Part shown: one piece after another, positions 20,264 to 29,347 of the stretch | Position numbering within the stretch: position 1 is the stretch's first letter | How the letters are laid out: each line of letters begins with the position of its first letter | Assembly (NCBI GenBank): GCA_035699745.1 | Contig: DASSPH010000028.1 | Coordinates: forward strand, 34,290-98,289 | From: Vicinamibacterales bacterium | Lineage (GTDB): Bacteria > Acidobacteriota > Vicinamibacteria > Vicinamibacterales > 2-12-FULL-66-21 | Reading direction: 5' to 3' | Length of the DNA: 64,000 nt | Notes under the pieces: model-generated | Told to the model about the DNA's origin: nothing | Seen by the model: only the letters and a program-made list of their open reading frames with translations | Database searches by the model: none | Made by a program: the position numbers and the translations under genes

Positions 20264-21322
20264 GTGTTCCGTAGACCCAAAGCGCTGGTCGGGTTGGACA
20301 TCGGGTCCAGCGCGGTCAAGGCGGTCGAGCTGAAGGCGTCCGGCAAGACCTACAAGGTCGCCGGCTTCGGTACCGAACCGCTGCCGCCCGACAGCATCGT
20401 TGACGGCGCGATCATCGACGGCGCCGCCGTGGCCGACGCGATCCGCCGCCTGTTCGAAGGGCGGAACATCAAGACCAAAGACGTCGCCGCGTCGCTCTCC
20501 GGCAACGCGGTGATCGTCAAGAAGATCTCCCTGCCGATCATGTCGGAGTCGGAGCTCGCCGAATCCATCTACTGGGAGGCGGAGCAGTACATCCCCTTCG
20601 ACATCCAGGACGTCAACCTCGATTACCAGATCCTCGATCGCGGCGACGCCGCGTCGGGGAAGTCGACGATGGACGTCCTGCTCGTCGCCGCCAAGAAGGA
20701 AAAGATCGCCGACTACACCGGCGTGATCGCCCAGGCCGGCCGCACCGCCGTCGTCGTCGACGTCGACGCCTTCGCGCTGCAGAACGCCTACGAAGTCAAC
20801 TACGGCATCGACGCCAACGCCGTCGTCGTCCTGCTGAACGCCGGCGCCAGCGCCACCAACATCAACATCATCCACGGCGATCAATCGGTGTTCACCCGCG
20901 ACATCTCGCTCGGCGGCAACGCCTATACCGAGGCGCTCCAGCGCGAGTTGAACCTGCCCTTCGAGACCGCCGACGCGCTGAAGCGCGGGCTGCCGACCGA
21001 CGGCGCGACCTACGACGACGCGCGGCCGGTGCTGCGCGCCGTGACCGAGAACGTCATGCTGGAGATTCAGAAGACGTTCGACTTCTTCAAGGCCACCGCC
21101 GCGTCCGACAAGGTCGACCGCATCATGCTGAGCGGCGGCGCGTCGCGGGCGGAAGGCTTCACCGAGATGCTGACCGAGCGCTTCGAAGCCCCGGTCGAGC
21201 CGTTCGATCCCTTCCGCAAGGTGGCGTTCGACAGCAAGCGGTTCAAGGCCGAGTCGGGCGACATCGGGCCGACCGCCGCGGTGGCGGTGGGGCTGGCGCT
21301 CCGCCGGGTGGGCGACCGATGA
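20264..21322 (+). CDS. pilM: Type IV pilus assembly protein PilM
   Basis: Cytoplasmic actin-like ATPase of the pilus alignment complex. 352 residues starting at GTG 20264, preceded by GGGGTGA. ALVGLDIGSSAVKAVEL is the phosphate-1 motif; YWEAEQYIPFDIQDV and LNAGASATNINIIHG follow, and MLSGGASRAEGF is the adenosine motif. PilM binds the N terminus of PilN, encoded next with an ATGA overlap. First gene of pilMNOPQ. Confidence 0.96.
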   Translation: MFRRPKALVGLDIGSSAVKAVELKASGKTYKVAGFGTEPLPPDSIVDGAIIDGAAVADAIRRLFEGRNIKTKDVAASLSGNAVIVKKISLPIMSESELAESIYWEAEQYIPFDIQDVNLDYQILDRGDAASGKSTMDVLLVAAKKEKIADYTGVIAQAGRTAVVVDVDAFALQNAYEVNYGIDANAVVVLLNAGASATNINIIHGDQSVFTRDISLGGNAYTEALQRELNLPFETADALKRGLPTDGATYDDARPVLRAVTENVMLEIQKTFDFFKATAASDKVDRIMLSGGASRAEGFTEMLTERFEAPVEPFDPFRKVAFDSKRFKAESGDIGPTAAVAVGLALRRVGDR

Positions 21323-21951
21323 TTCGCATCAACCTCCTCGCGGTCGATCGGCCCGGCGCCGCCAAGAAGTCCAAGGCGGCGATCGCTCCCGGCGTCACCA
21401 CGGCGCAGCGCGTCACCATCGCCGCGGCGTTGATTCTCCTGTCCACGGTGGTGTCGGTGGGCTGGTGGTACTGGTCGCTGCACACCGAGTCGCGGCAGCT
21501 CGACGAAGACATCGCCCGCGCCGAAGTCGAGGCGCAGCAGCTCCGCTCGGTGCTGGCGCAGGTGCAGAAGTACGAGACCGAGAAGGCGCGCCTGCAGCAG
21601 CGCGTCACGCTGATCGAACAGCTGCGCCGCGGCCAGACCGGGCCGGTGCACATCCTCGACGAGGTCAGCAAGGCGCTGCCCGAGCGGCTGTGGCTCGTGT
21701 CGATGGGGCAGCGCGACAAGGACTTCACCATCGAGGGGCGCACGACGTCGCTGAGCGTGCTCTCCGACTTCGTCGCCAATCTCGAGGGCAGCTCCTGGTT
21801 CACCAGGCCGGTCGAGATTCTCGACACCGCCGTCGATCAGACGCCCACCGGCGACATGGTCCGCTTTACCGTTCGCGCGACGACGCAGAACCCCGAAGGG
21901 GCGGTCGCGCCGGCCGCGCCCGCCGGACGCGGCGCGCCGCCTGCGAGGTGA
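21319..21951 (+). CDS. pilN: Type IV pilus assembly protein PilN
   Basis: Bitopic inner-membrane protein, 210 residues. It starts MIRINLLAVDRP, the conserved N-terminal PilM-binding peptide (INLLP-like), then a membrane helix at ~33-52, a coiled coil (~58-100) and a ferredoxin-like periplasmic domain. The Ala/Pro/Gly-rich tail ends RGAPPAR, repeated at the end of PilO, and its final AGG-TGA doubles as ribosome-binding site for pilO. Confidence 0.94.
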   Translation: MIRINLLAVDRPGAAKKSKAAIAPGVTTAQRVTIAAALILLSTVVSVGWWYWSLHTESRQLDEDIARAEVEAQQLRSVLAQVQKYETEKARLQQRVTLIEQLRRGQTGPVHILDEVSKALPERLWLVSMGQRDKDFTIEGRTTSLSVLSDFVANLEGSSWFTRPVEILDTAVDQTPTGDMVRFTVRATTQNPEGAVAPAAPAGRGAPPAR

Positions 21952-21955
21952 TGTC

Positions 21956-22552
21956 GTGGATATCAGTCTGAGCAAACTTCCGTGGTGGGGGCAGATTTCG
22001 GCCTTCGTCATCCTCGCCGCCGGCGCGATCTACGGCTTCCATACCTACTACGTCGCCGACTTCCGCGCCGAAATGGCGATGCGGCAGACGCACCTGAAGT
22101 CGCTCAAGGGGGACATCAACAAGGGCATCGCCACCGCGCGGCGCCTGCCCGAGTTCCAGGCCGAAGTCGTGAACCTGGGGGCGCGGCTCGACAGCCTGAA
22201 GAACGTCCTGCCGGAGCAGAAAGACGTCGCCGACACGCTGCGCCGCCTGCAGGGCCTGGCGACGCAGTCGAACCTGACGCTGCTGCGCTTCACGCCCGCC
22301 GCGCCGCGGCAGCAGCCGCTCTACGCCGAGGTCCCGTACCGCCTCACCGCGGTGGGGTCGTTCCACAATCTCGCGCTGTTCTTCGACCGGGTGAGCAAGT
22401 TCCCCCGGATCATCAACGTCGGCGACATCTCGATCACGGCGAACCCGCGCCAGGACCCGAACTCCACGATCATCGCCGACATGACGGCGACGACGTTCGT
22501 GCTGACCGAAGGCGGCGGACGCGGAGGGCGCGGCGCGCCGCCCGCAAGGTGA
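21956..22552 (+). CDS. pilO: Type IV pilus assembly protein PilO
   Basis: Inner-membrane partner of PilN, 198 residues. GTG 21956 follows GAGGTGAT, which overlaps the pilN stop. A single membrane helix lies at ~12-30, a coiled coil at ~35-90 and a C-terminal ferredoxin-like domain containing VPYRLTAVGSFHNLALFFDRVSKFPRI, the typical PilO segment. It ends in a Gly/Arg-rich tail with the same RGAPPAR as PilN. Confidence 0.94.
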   Translation: MDISLSKLPWWGQISAFVILAAGAIYGFHTYYVADFRAEMAMRQTHLKSLKGDINKGIATARRLPEFQAEVVNLGARLDSLKNVLPEQKDVADTLRRLQGLATQSNLTLLRFTPAAPRQQPLYAEVPYRLTAVGSFHNLALFFDRVSKFPRIINVGDISITANPRQDPNSTIIADMTATTFVLTEGGGRGGRGAPPAR

Positions 22553-22554
22553 CC

Positions 22555-23211
22555 ATGCTGAATCGCGTTGGGCGTTCATCGGGCGTTGGGACGTGGAAGT
22601 TGGGAATTGTCACCGCGGCGTTCCTTGTAGCCGGTGCCGCGTCCGCCGGAGCGCAAGTTCCGCAGGCGGCGCCGGCGATCAACGCCGCCAGGGACGCGCG
22701 CGCCGCGACGGAGGGCGCGCAGCAGAAGAACGCCGAAGCGCTCGTGCCGCCGCCTTCATCGCCGGCAGCCGCCGCACCGTCGGCGGCTGCCGCGAGTCAG
22801 GCGCCGTCGCCGGCTCCGTCGGCGCCGGCTGCGGCGGGCCAGGCCCCGGCGCCTGCGGGCGCCGGCTACTCGTACGACCCTGCGGGCCGGCGCGATCCAT
22901 TCGTGAGCCTCAGTGCGCGCGGCTCGGATCTGCCGGTCGCCGCCGGGCAGCGGCCCGCCGGCCTCCCCGGGTTGCTGATCGGGGAAGTCAATGTGAAAGG
23001 GACCTTCAAGTCGCCCAAGGGCGGGTTCCTCGCGCTGCTGCAGGCGCCTGACGGGCGCACCTACACGGTGAAGCAGGGAGACAAGGTGTTCGACGGCAGC
23101 GTGAAGGCGATCACGGCCGACGCCGTGGTGTTCTCGCAGGACGTGAACGATCCGTTGTCGCTGGTGAAACAGCGCGAGGTACGCAAGTCGATACGGGCGG
23201 AGGCGCGGTGA
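22555..23211 (+). CDS. pilP: Type IV pilus assembly protein PilP
   Basis: Periplasmic linker between PilNO and the secretin. 218 residues: signal peptide to ~Gln35, a long Ala/Pro linker (~45-102), then the conserved region DPAGRRDPFVSL and a C-terminal beta domain (KGGFLALLQAPDGRTYTVKQGDKV...VVFSQ). No lipobox cysteine is seen, unlike many PilP proteins. The first 17 codons contain GTTGGG-type words similar to intergenic repeat islands elsewhere in the window. ATG 22555 lies two bases after pilO. Confidence 0.9.
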   Translation: MLNRVGRSSGVGTWKLGIVTAAFLVAGAASAGAQVPQAAPAINAARDARAATEGAQQKNAEALVPPPSSPAAAAPSAAAASQAPSPAPSAPAAAGQAPAPAGAGYSYDPAGRRDPFVSLSARGSDLPVAAGQRPAGLPGLLIGEVNVKGTFKSPKGGFLALLQAPDGRTYTVKQGDKVFDGSVKAITADAVVFSQDVNDPLSLVKQREVRKSIRAEAR

Positions 23212-25712
23212 ACGGCGCGGAGACAATGATGACTTTCTTGATACGTGTGCGGGCTCGCGCGGTGCAGCGCCTGATGGCCGCCGCCGCCGTTGCAGTGGCG
23301 GCGAGCGGGGGGCTCGTGCTCAGCGCGGCGCCGGCCGGGAACATCCGTCTCGTCGGCGTCTCGGCGGAAGCGCTCGGCCGCAACGCCGCCGTGCTGATCG
23401 AAGCATCGGAGCCGGTCGCCTACGCGGTGAGCCGGCCTGACGCGATGACGCTGCTCGTCGATCTGCGGGACGTCGACGTCGAGAACGCCGCCAACCAGGT
23501 CGGACGGCGCGGTCCGGTCGCCGGCGTCACGCTCGAGCAGGCCACCGCGGCCGACGGCCGGCAGCTCGCACGCGTTCGCGTGGCGCTGGCGTCGCCCGCG
23601 GCCTACAAGGTGCGCAGCGCGCGCAACATCATCCGCGTCGATCTCGAGCCGGAGCAGGCCGCGCCCGCCTCGCCGCGGCCCGGCGGCATGCCCGCGGCGC
23701 TGCTGGCGGCACCGGCGGCGGCCGCGGTCGCGGACCCGGCCACCGTCCCCGAGGCCACGCAGCTGAAGTCGGTTCGCGCCAGCCATACGCGCACCTCCAC
23801 CACCGTGACGCTCGCCGGCGACGGACGGCTCACGCCGTCGTCGCTGATGGAGTCCAGCGATCAGCCGCGGCGGCTGCTGCTGGACTTCCCGAACGTCTCG
23901 GCGGCCGCCGCGCCGCGCACCGGCGTCGACGGCGCCTTCGTCAAGCAGGTCCGCGTCGCGGTCAACAGCCGCGAGCCCCTGGTGACCCGCGTGGTCATGG
24001 AGATCGCGCCGACCGCCACCTATCACGTCGAGCGCACCGGCGCCGACGGCCGCGACCTGGCGGTCGTGTTCGAAGGGCGCAAGGAAGGCGCGCCGATCAT
24101 GGTCGCCCCGCCCGAAACACCCGCCGCGCCGGGCGACGCGGCAGACGACAAGGACGGCGACACGCTGTCGCTCGCCCAGGCGATTGCGAACGCGGCGTCG
24201 ATCACGCCCGCCGATCCGATCACGGCGCTCGACGCGGCCCCCGCGGCAGCGGCCGGCATTGCGGCGCCCCGCGTGTTGCCGCCCGCGCCGCGCCCGACTC
24301 GCACCGCGCGCGCGCAGACGCCCGCGGCGGCGCAGCCTCCGGTGGCGGTCCAGGCGCCGGCGGCCGCGAGCCCCGCCCCGCAGTCGGCGCCGCAGGCGCC
24401 GCAGACGTTCCAGTCCGACGTGCCGGGCACCGGGCAGAAGCAGTACACGGGGCACCCGATCAACTTCGACTTCGAGGACGCGGATCTGCGCGCCGTGCTC
24501 CGGGTGTTCTCCGCCGAGAGCGGACTGAACATGATCATCGACCCGTCGGTGCAGGGGCGGGTCAACGTCCTGCTCAACGACGTGCCGTGGGATCAGGCGC
24601 TCGACCAGATCCTGCGCTCCAACAAACTCGGCTACACCGTCGAGGGGAACATCATCCGCATCGCCCCGCTCTCGGTGCTGGCCGACGAACAGGCGGCGCA
24701 GCAGAAGCTGGTCGAGGCCAAGGCGCTCGCCGGCGAGCTGCGCGTGCAGACCTTCCCCCTGAGCTACGCCAAGGCGGACGCGCTCGGCCCGCTGCTCGTC
24801 AAGTCGGCGCTCTCGTCGCGCGGGCAGATTCAGGTCGACACGCGCACCAACACGCTGATCCTGATGGATCTGCCCGACCGGCTGCAGACCGCGCAGTCGC
24901 TCATCGGCACGCTCGACAAGCCGCAGCCGCAGGTCGAAGTCGAAGCGCGCGTCGTCCAGACGACGCGGGACTTCGCCCGCGCGCTCGGCATTCAGTGGGG
25001 CTTCAACGGCCGCGCCAATTCGGCGATCGGCAACACCACCGGCCTCGCGTTCCCGAACAACGGCTCGATCGGCGGCCGGGTGGGCGGGGCGCAGGGGCCC
25101 AACGATCCGCGCGGGGGCACGGCGCAGGACAACGCGGCGACGGCAGTGAACCTGCCGGCCGCCGCGGCGTCCTCGGCGATCGGCCTCGCTCTGGGTTCGA
25201 TCAACGGCGCGTTCAATCTCGACGTCGCGCTGACCGCGCTCGAGAACACCGGCAAGGGGCGGATCCTCTCGACCCCGCGCCTCACCACGCAGAACAACCA
25301 GACCGCGGAAGTGGCGCAGGGCATTCAGATCCCGATTCAGACCGTGGCCAACAACACCGTCGCGGTCTCGTTCAAGGACGCGGTGCTCAAGCTGCAGGTG
25401 ACGCCGCAGATCACCGCCGCCAACACCGTGATCATGAACGTCACGCTCGAGAACGCGACGCCCGACTTCAGCCGCCAGGTGAACGGCATTCCGCCGATCG
25501 ACACCCAGCGCGCCCTCACCACCGTGCAGGTGAACGACGGCGCCACCACGGTCATCGGCGGCATCTTCGTCAGCCAGGAGCAGACCACCAACGACCGCAC
25601 GCCGGTGCTCCACCGCGTGCCGATCCTCAAGTGGCTGTTCCAGCGCAACACGCTCACCGATTCGAGCCGTGAGCTGCTGATCTTCATCACGCCACGCATT
25701 CTGAGAGGGTAG
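23208..25712 (+). CDS. pilQ: Type IV pilus secretin PilQ
   Basis: Outer-membrane gate for the pilus, 834 residues. GTG 23208 overlaps the pilP stop (GTGA). After a signal peptide (~44) come two AMIN peptidoglycan-binding domains (~46-150 and ~185-290), a Pro/Ala linker, an STN/N0-like domain (INFDFEDADLRAVLRVFSAE), N1 (LRVQTFPLSYAKADAL) and the secretin core, whose end has TVQVNDGATTVIGGIF and HRVPILKWLFQRNT..RELLIFITPRIL. Full length; last of the five pil genes. Confidence 0.96.
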   Translation: MNGAETMMTFLIRVRARAVQRLMAAAAVAVAASGGLVLSAAPAGNIRLVGVSAEALGRNAAVLIEASEPVAYAVSRPDAMTLLVDLRDVDVENAANQVGRRGPVAGVTLEQATAADGRQLARVRVALASPAAYKVRSARNIIRVDLEPEQAAPASPRPGGMPAALLAAPAAAAVADPATVPEATQLKSVRASHTRTSTTVTLAGDGRLTPSSLMESSDQPRRLLLDFPNVSAAAAPRTGVDGAFVKQVRVAVNSREPLVTRVVMEIAPTATYHVERTGADGRDLAVVFEGRKEGAPIMVAPPETPAAPGDAADDKDGDTLSLAQAIANAASITPADPITALDAAPAAAAGIAAPRVLPPAPRPTRTARAQTPAAAQPPVAVQAPAAASPAPQSAPQAPQTFQSDVPGTGQKQYTGHPINFDFEDADLRAVLRVFSAESGLNMIIDPSVQGRVNVLLNDVPWDQALDQILRSNKLGYTVEGNIIRIAPLSVLADEQAAQQKLVEAKALAGELRVQTFPLSYAKADALGPLLVKSALSSRGQIQVDTRTNTLILMDLPDRLQTAQSLIGTLDKPQPQVEVEARVVQTTRDFARALGIQWGFNGRANSAIGNTTGLAFPNNGSIGGRVGGAQGPNDPRGGTAQDNAATAVNLPAAAASSAIGLALGSINGAFNLDVALTALENTGKGRILSTPRLTTQNNQTAEVAQGIQIPIQTVANNTVAVSFKDAVLKLQVTPQITAANTVIMNVTLENATPDFSRQVNGIPPIDTQRALTTVQVNDGATTVIGGIFVSQEQTTNDRTPVLHRVPILKWLFQRNTLTDSSRELLIFITPRILRG

Positions 25713-25717
25713 GACTG

Positions 25718-26317
25718 ATGCAGCGGACAAAGTCACTGACGCGCGGCAAGGCGGTCTGGGGCGGCCGCGTCGTGAGGCTCGGCCTCGCGGTGCTCGTGCT
25801 GCTGTCGGCGTCGTGCAGCAAGACCATCCGGACCGGCCAGGCGTCGTCGTACCTGGTGATCACCAGCCTGGTCGGCGGGCCGCAGAGCGACAACACCGTC
25901 GAGTCCGACGTGATCAGCGACGAAGGGACGGTGTTCACCGACGTCGCCGAGGCCACGTTCCAGCTACAGATGAAGGATCCCAACGGGCTCGGCCCCGGTC
26001 CGGTCAACGCGATCACCCTGACGCAGTACCGGGTCGAATACGTGAGGAGCGACGGCCGCAACGTCGAGGGGGTGGACGTGCCGTTCTCGTTCACCAGCGG
26101 CGTGACGGCGACGATCAGCGGCAGCGGGTCGGTCGGGTTCACGCTGGTCCGCCTGCAGGCCAAGCAGGAGGCGCCGCTGCGCGCGCTGCGGTCGGGCGGC
26201 GGGGCGCGGATCATCTCCACGATCGCGCGGATCACGTTCTACGGGCACGACCAGACCGGCCGCGAGGTCAGCGTGACCGGCAACCTCGACGTCACCTTCG
26301 CCGACTGGGCCGGCTAA
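25718..26317 (+). CDS. Hypothetical lipoprotein linked to pilQ
   Basis: 199 residues, family not recognised. The N terminus (VLVLLSASCSKT) looks like a lipoprotein signal with Cys33, though the residue three before it is Ser rather than a typical aliphatic. The remainder is predicted beta-rich (VFTDVAEATFQLQMKD..., ITLTQYRVEYVRSDG, ISTIARITFYGHDQTGREVSVTG). It starts five bases after pilQ, whose end supplies AGAGGGTAGGA as ribosome-binding site, so it is probably co-transcribed with the pilus genes. An envelope role alongside the pilus or its minor components is inference. Confidence 0.75.
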   Translation: MQRTKSLTRGKAVWGGRVVRLGLAVLVLLSASCSKTIRTGQASSYLVITSLVGGPQSDNTVESDVISDEGTVFTDVAEATFQLQMKDPNGLGPGPVNAITLTQYRVEYVRSDGRNVEGVDVPFSFTSGVTATISGSGSVGFTLVRLQAKQEAPLRALRSGGGARIISTIARITFYGHDQTGREVSVTGNLDVTFADWAG

Positions 26318-26336
26318 CGGCAAACGGATACACAAC

Positions 26337-27596
26337 ATGGCCACCAAATTTCTCCGAATCGTGCCGGGTCTCGCCGCCGCCGCGCTGCTCGTCAGCGGCT
26401 GCACGGTGAAGAAGCAGGAAACGCCGCCGCTCAGCGGGCCCTCCGAGCTCAGCACCGCGATCACCATCCAGGCGTCGCCTGATTTCGTCGCGCAGGACGG
26501 CGCGTCGCAGTCGCTCGTCACGATCACGGCGCGCGATCAGAATGCGCAGCCGATCCGCAGCCAGTCGCTCCGCGTCGATCTCCGCGTCGGCGGCGTGCCG
26601 GTCGATTTCGGCACCCTGTCGGCGCGCAGCGTCGTCACCGACGCGAACGGCCGCGCGACCGTCGTCTACACCGCGCCGCCCGCGCCGGGCGCGCCGGTGC
26701 CCGCGACCGACGTGCAGATCGTCGTCACCCCGACCGGGACCGACTTCCAGAACGATGTCGGCCGCTCCGCGACGATCCGCGTCGTGCCGACCGGCGTCGT
26801 GGTGCCGCCGCGCGGCAGCGTCACGCCGGACTTCACCTTCACGCCGGCCGCGCCGAACGACAACGAGCCGGTGCTGTTCGACGCCTCGGCCAGCAAGTCC
26901 TCGACCGGCACGATCGTCCAGTGGCTGTGGAACTTCGACGACGGCTCGACCGGGTCGGGCGAGCGCGTGACGCACGCGTTCCGCTCCGCCGGCACGAAGA
27001 ACGTCCGGCTGACGGTCGTCGACAGCATCGGCGCGACCGAGTCGATCACCAAGTCGGTGACGATCGGCCAGGGCGCGCTGCCGACGGCCACCATCGTCAC
27101 GTCGCCCAGCGCACCGGTGGTCGGGCAGACCGTGAACTTCAACGCCTCCACGTCGCGGCCGGCGCCGGGACGCACGATCCGCAGCTACGACTGGGACTTC
27201 GGCGACGGCTCGACCGGCAGCGGCGCGACCGTGCAGCACGCATACGCCACGGCCGGCACCTTCACCGTCGTGCTGACGGTCACCGACGATGCGGGGCGGT
27301 TCGCGACGGCGACGACGAGCATCTCGGTCGGCACCGGGCTGCCGACGGCAGACTTCACGTTCTCGCCGGCGTCGCCGACCGTCGGCGCGGCCGTGAACTT
27401 CGACGGCGGCGGATCGGTGGCGTCCACCGGCCGCACCATCGTCAGCTATAGTTGGTCGTTCGGCGACGGCACGACCGGCTCCGGCGTGACCACCTCGAAG
27501 GTCTACGGCGCCGCCGGGACCTACACCGTGCGCCTGACCGTCACGGACGATCAGGGCAAGACGAGCTTCATCACACGGACGATCACCGTGTCGTGA
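26337..27596 (+). CDS. Lipoprotein with invasin-like Ig and three PKD domains
   Basis: 419 residues. Lipobox LVSGC puts the acylated cysteine near residue 22. A Big_1/invasin-like Ig domain (~40-150; SQSLVTITARDQNAQPI, DANGRATVVYTAP) is followed by three PKD repeats (~162-250, ~253-333, ~337-419), each with a YDWDFGDGSTGSG-like core and AGTFTVVLTVTD-like strand. Such stacks form extended extracellular stalks. It is 19 bases after the preceding lipoprotein and probably in the pil transcript, suggesting a surface protein exported or displayed with pili; the link is contextual only. Confidence 0.88.
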   Translation: MATKFLRIVPGLAAAALLVSGCTVKKQETPPLSGPSELSTAITIQASPDFVAQDGASQSLVTITARDQNAQPIRSQSLRVDLRVGGVPVDFGTLSARSVVTDANGRATVVYTAPPAPGAPVPATDVQIVVTPTGTDFQNDVGRSATIRVVPTGVVVPPRGSVTPDFTFTPAAPNDNEPVLFDASASKSSTGTIVQWLWNFDDGSTGSGERVTHAFRSAGTKNVRLTVVDSIGATESITKSVTIGQGALPTATIVTSPSAPVVGQTVNFNASTSRPAPGRTIRSYDWDFGDGSTGSGATVQHAYATAGTFTVVLTVTDDAGRFATATTSISVGTGLPTADFTFSPASPTVGAAVNFDGGGSVASTGRTIVSYSWSFGDGTTGSGVTTSKVYGAAGTYTVRLTVTDDQGKTSFITRTITVS

Positions 27597-27620
27597 TGTC
27601 CGTCGAAGAGTGATGCACTG

Positions 27621-28220
27621 ATGGCGGAGAATCCTCGCATAGAGGAGCTGCGACGCCGGGTCCAACTGGATCCGGCGTCGATTGCCTTTGCGGCGCTCGC
27701 CGAGGAGTTCCGCCGCATGGGCCGGTACGAGGAGGCGATCGAGACCTGCCGTGCCGGACTCCAGCGGCACCCGGCGTATCTCTCGGCGCGCGTCACGCTC
27801 GGGCGCGCCCTGATCGAGACCGGGGAGTACGACGCCGCGCGCGACGAGCTCGACACCGTGCTGCGGTCGGCGCCGGAAAACCTCGCCGCGATCCGCGGCC
27901 TCGCCCAGATCCACGAGCGGCTCGGCCACTCCACCGAGATGGATCCCCATCTCGCGGCGATGATGAACGCGGAAGTCGAGCGCGTCGCGCTGGCGGCCGC
28001 CACCGCCGCCCAGACGCCGGCGCCTCCCGCGCCGGTGGAACGCGTCGCCGTCCCGGCCCCGGCACCAGTCGCCGTCCCGGCACTCGATCATCCGGCCGCT
28101 GAGGAGACCCTGGATCTCGACGGGCCGGTGGAGCTCGCCGGTCCAGACCCGGCGACGCTTGCGGCGCTCGCGCGCCTCGAACGCTTCCTCGTCGCCATCG
28201 ACGCCGCGCGGCACCTGTGA
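27621..28220 (+). CDS. TPR-repeat protein
   Basis: 199 residues without signal peptide or membrane helix, so probably cytosolic. The first ~115 residues hold about three tetratricopeptide repeats (RRMGRYEEAIETCRAGLQRHP, GRALIETGEYDAARDELDTVL, LAQIHERLGHSTEMD). A Pro/Ala linker and a short C-terminal helix (LARLERFLVAIDAARH) follow. The stop overlaps the GTG of the downstream peptidase. Its binding partner cannot be inferred. Confidence 0.8.
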   Translation: MAENPRIEELRRRVQLDPASIAFAALAEEFRRMGRYEEAIETCRAGLQRHPAYLSARVTLGRALIETGEYDAARDELDTVLRSAPENLAAIRGLAQIHERLGHSTEMDPHLAAMMNAEVERVALAAATAAQTPAPPAPVERVAVPAPAPVAVPALDHPAAEETLDLDGPVELAGPDPATLAALARLERFLVAIDAARHL

Positions 28221-29347
28221 GCCTGCCTCCCGCCACAGTCAGCACGAGGCTGACGCACGTACGCGATCATGTGCGCGCCGCCGAACTCGACGCGCTGGTC
28301 GTGACCCACCTGCCGAACCTGCGCTATCTCACCGGCTTTTCGGGATCCGCCGGAGCCGCCGTGCTGATGCCGCGCCGCTGTCTGTTGCTGGTCGATTTCC
28401 GCTACGTCACGGCGGCGAACGACCTGGCCGGCGCGCTGGACGGGCTCGTGACGGTGGAAACCTTCGACCGGTCGTACGACGAGGCCATCGTGGACGTGCT
28501 GCGGCGCGAGCGTTCGGTCCGGATCGGCGTCGAGGCGGCGTATCTGCCGGTCAGCCGGTTCAACGCGATCTCGAGCGCGCTCGCGGCCCGATCGCCGCTG
28601 CCGGTCGAGAGCCTCACGGCGGCGCCGGCGCTCGTCGCGACGGAGCGGATCGTGGAGCGGGCCCGTCTGATCAAGGATGCGGCCGAGGTCGAGACGCTTC
28701 GGGAGGCGGGGCGGCGGCTCGGCCGGCTGGCGTTGGACGTGCCGCGTCTTGTCAGGGAGGGGCGGACCGAGCTCGATATCGCCGCCGAGATAGAGACCGC
28801 CCTGCGCCTGGCGGGCTTCAGCCGGCCGGCCTTCGAGACGATAGTCGCATCGGGGCCCAACAGCGCCCTGCCGCACGCGCGGCCCACCGACCGGCCCATC
28901 CGGGCGGGGGAGCCCACCGTGCTGGACTTTGGGGGCGTCTACGACGGATACTGTGTGGATCTTACGCGTACCGTTCAGCTTGGGGCCGTTTCCGGCCGCC
29001 AGGCGGCGTTGTTCGCGGCCGTTCGGGAAGCGCAGGACGCTGCCATCCGAACGGTTCGCCCGGGGGTGGCGGCCAGTACCATCGATGCCGCGGCCCGCTC
29101 GGTGCTGGAACGGCACGGGCTGGGGGAGGCGTTCGGTCATGGGACCGGTCACGGTCTCGGGCTCGAGGTCCACGAGGAGCCGCGAATCGCCCGCCAGTCA
29201 CCGCGCCTTCCCGACCAGGTGATCGAGCCGGGCATGGTGTTTACGATCGAGCCGGGCGCCTACGTCCCCGGCATCGGCGGTGTGCGGATTGAGGACGACG
29301 TGCTCGTCACGGCTGACGGGTGCGAAGTGCTGACGAGACCGAACTGA
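28217..29347 (+). CDS. Xaa-Pro aminopeptidase / M24 metallopeptidase
   Basis: 376 residues. N-terminal creatinase-like domain (~1-135) containing HLPNLRYLTGFSGSAG, then the pita-bread M24 fold with dinuclear metal ligands Asp237 and Asp248 (VLDFGGVYDGYCVDLT), His312 (HGTGHGLGLEVHE), Glu345 (TIEPG) and Glu359 (RIEDD). All five are present, so the enzyme should be active against X-Pro dipeptide bonds. GTG 28217 overlaps the preceding stop. It is followed immediately by accB, an arrangement seen in Gram-positive and other bacteria (often with efp between). Confidence 0.92.
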   Translation: MSLPPATVSTRLTHVRDHVRAAELDALVVTHLPNLRYLTGFSGSAGAAVLMPRRCLLLVDFRYVTAANDLAGALDGLVTVETFDRSYDEAIVDVLRRERSVRIGVEAAYLPVSRFNAISSALAARSPLPVESLTAAPALVATERIVERARLIKDAAEVETLREAGRRLGRLALDVPRLVREGRTELDIAAEIETALRLAGFSRPAFETIVASGPNSALPHARPTDRPIRAGEPTVLDFGGVYDGYCVDLTRTVQLGAVSGRQAALFAAVREAQDAAIRTVRPGVAASTIDAAARSVLERHGLGEAFGHGTGHGLGLEVHEEPRIARQSPRLPDQVIEPGMVFTIEPGAYVPGIGGVRIEDDVLVTADGCEVLTRPN

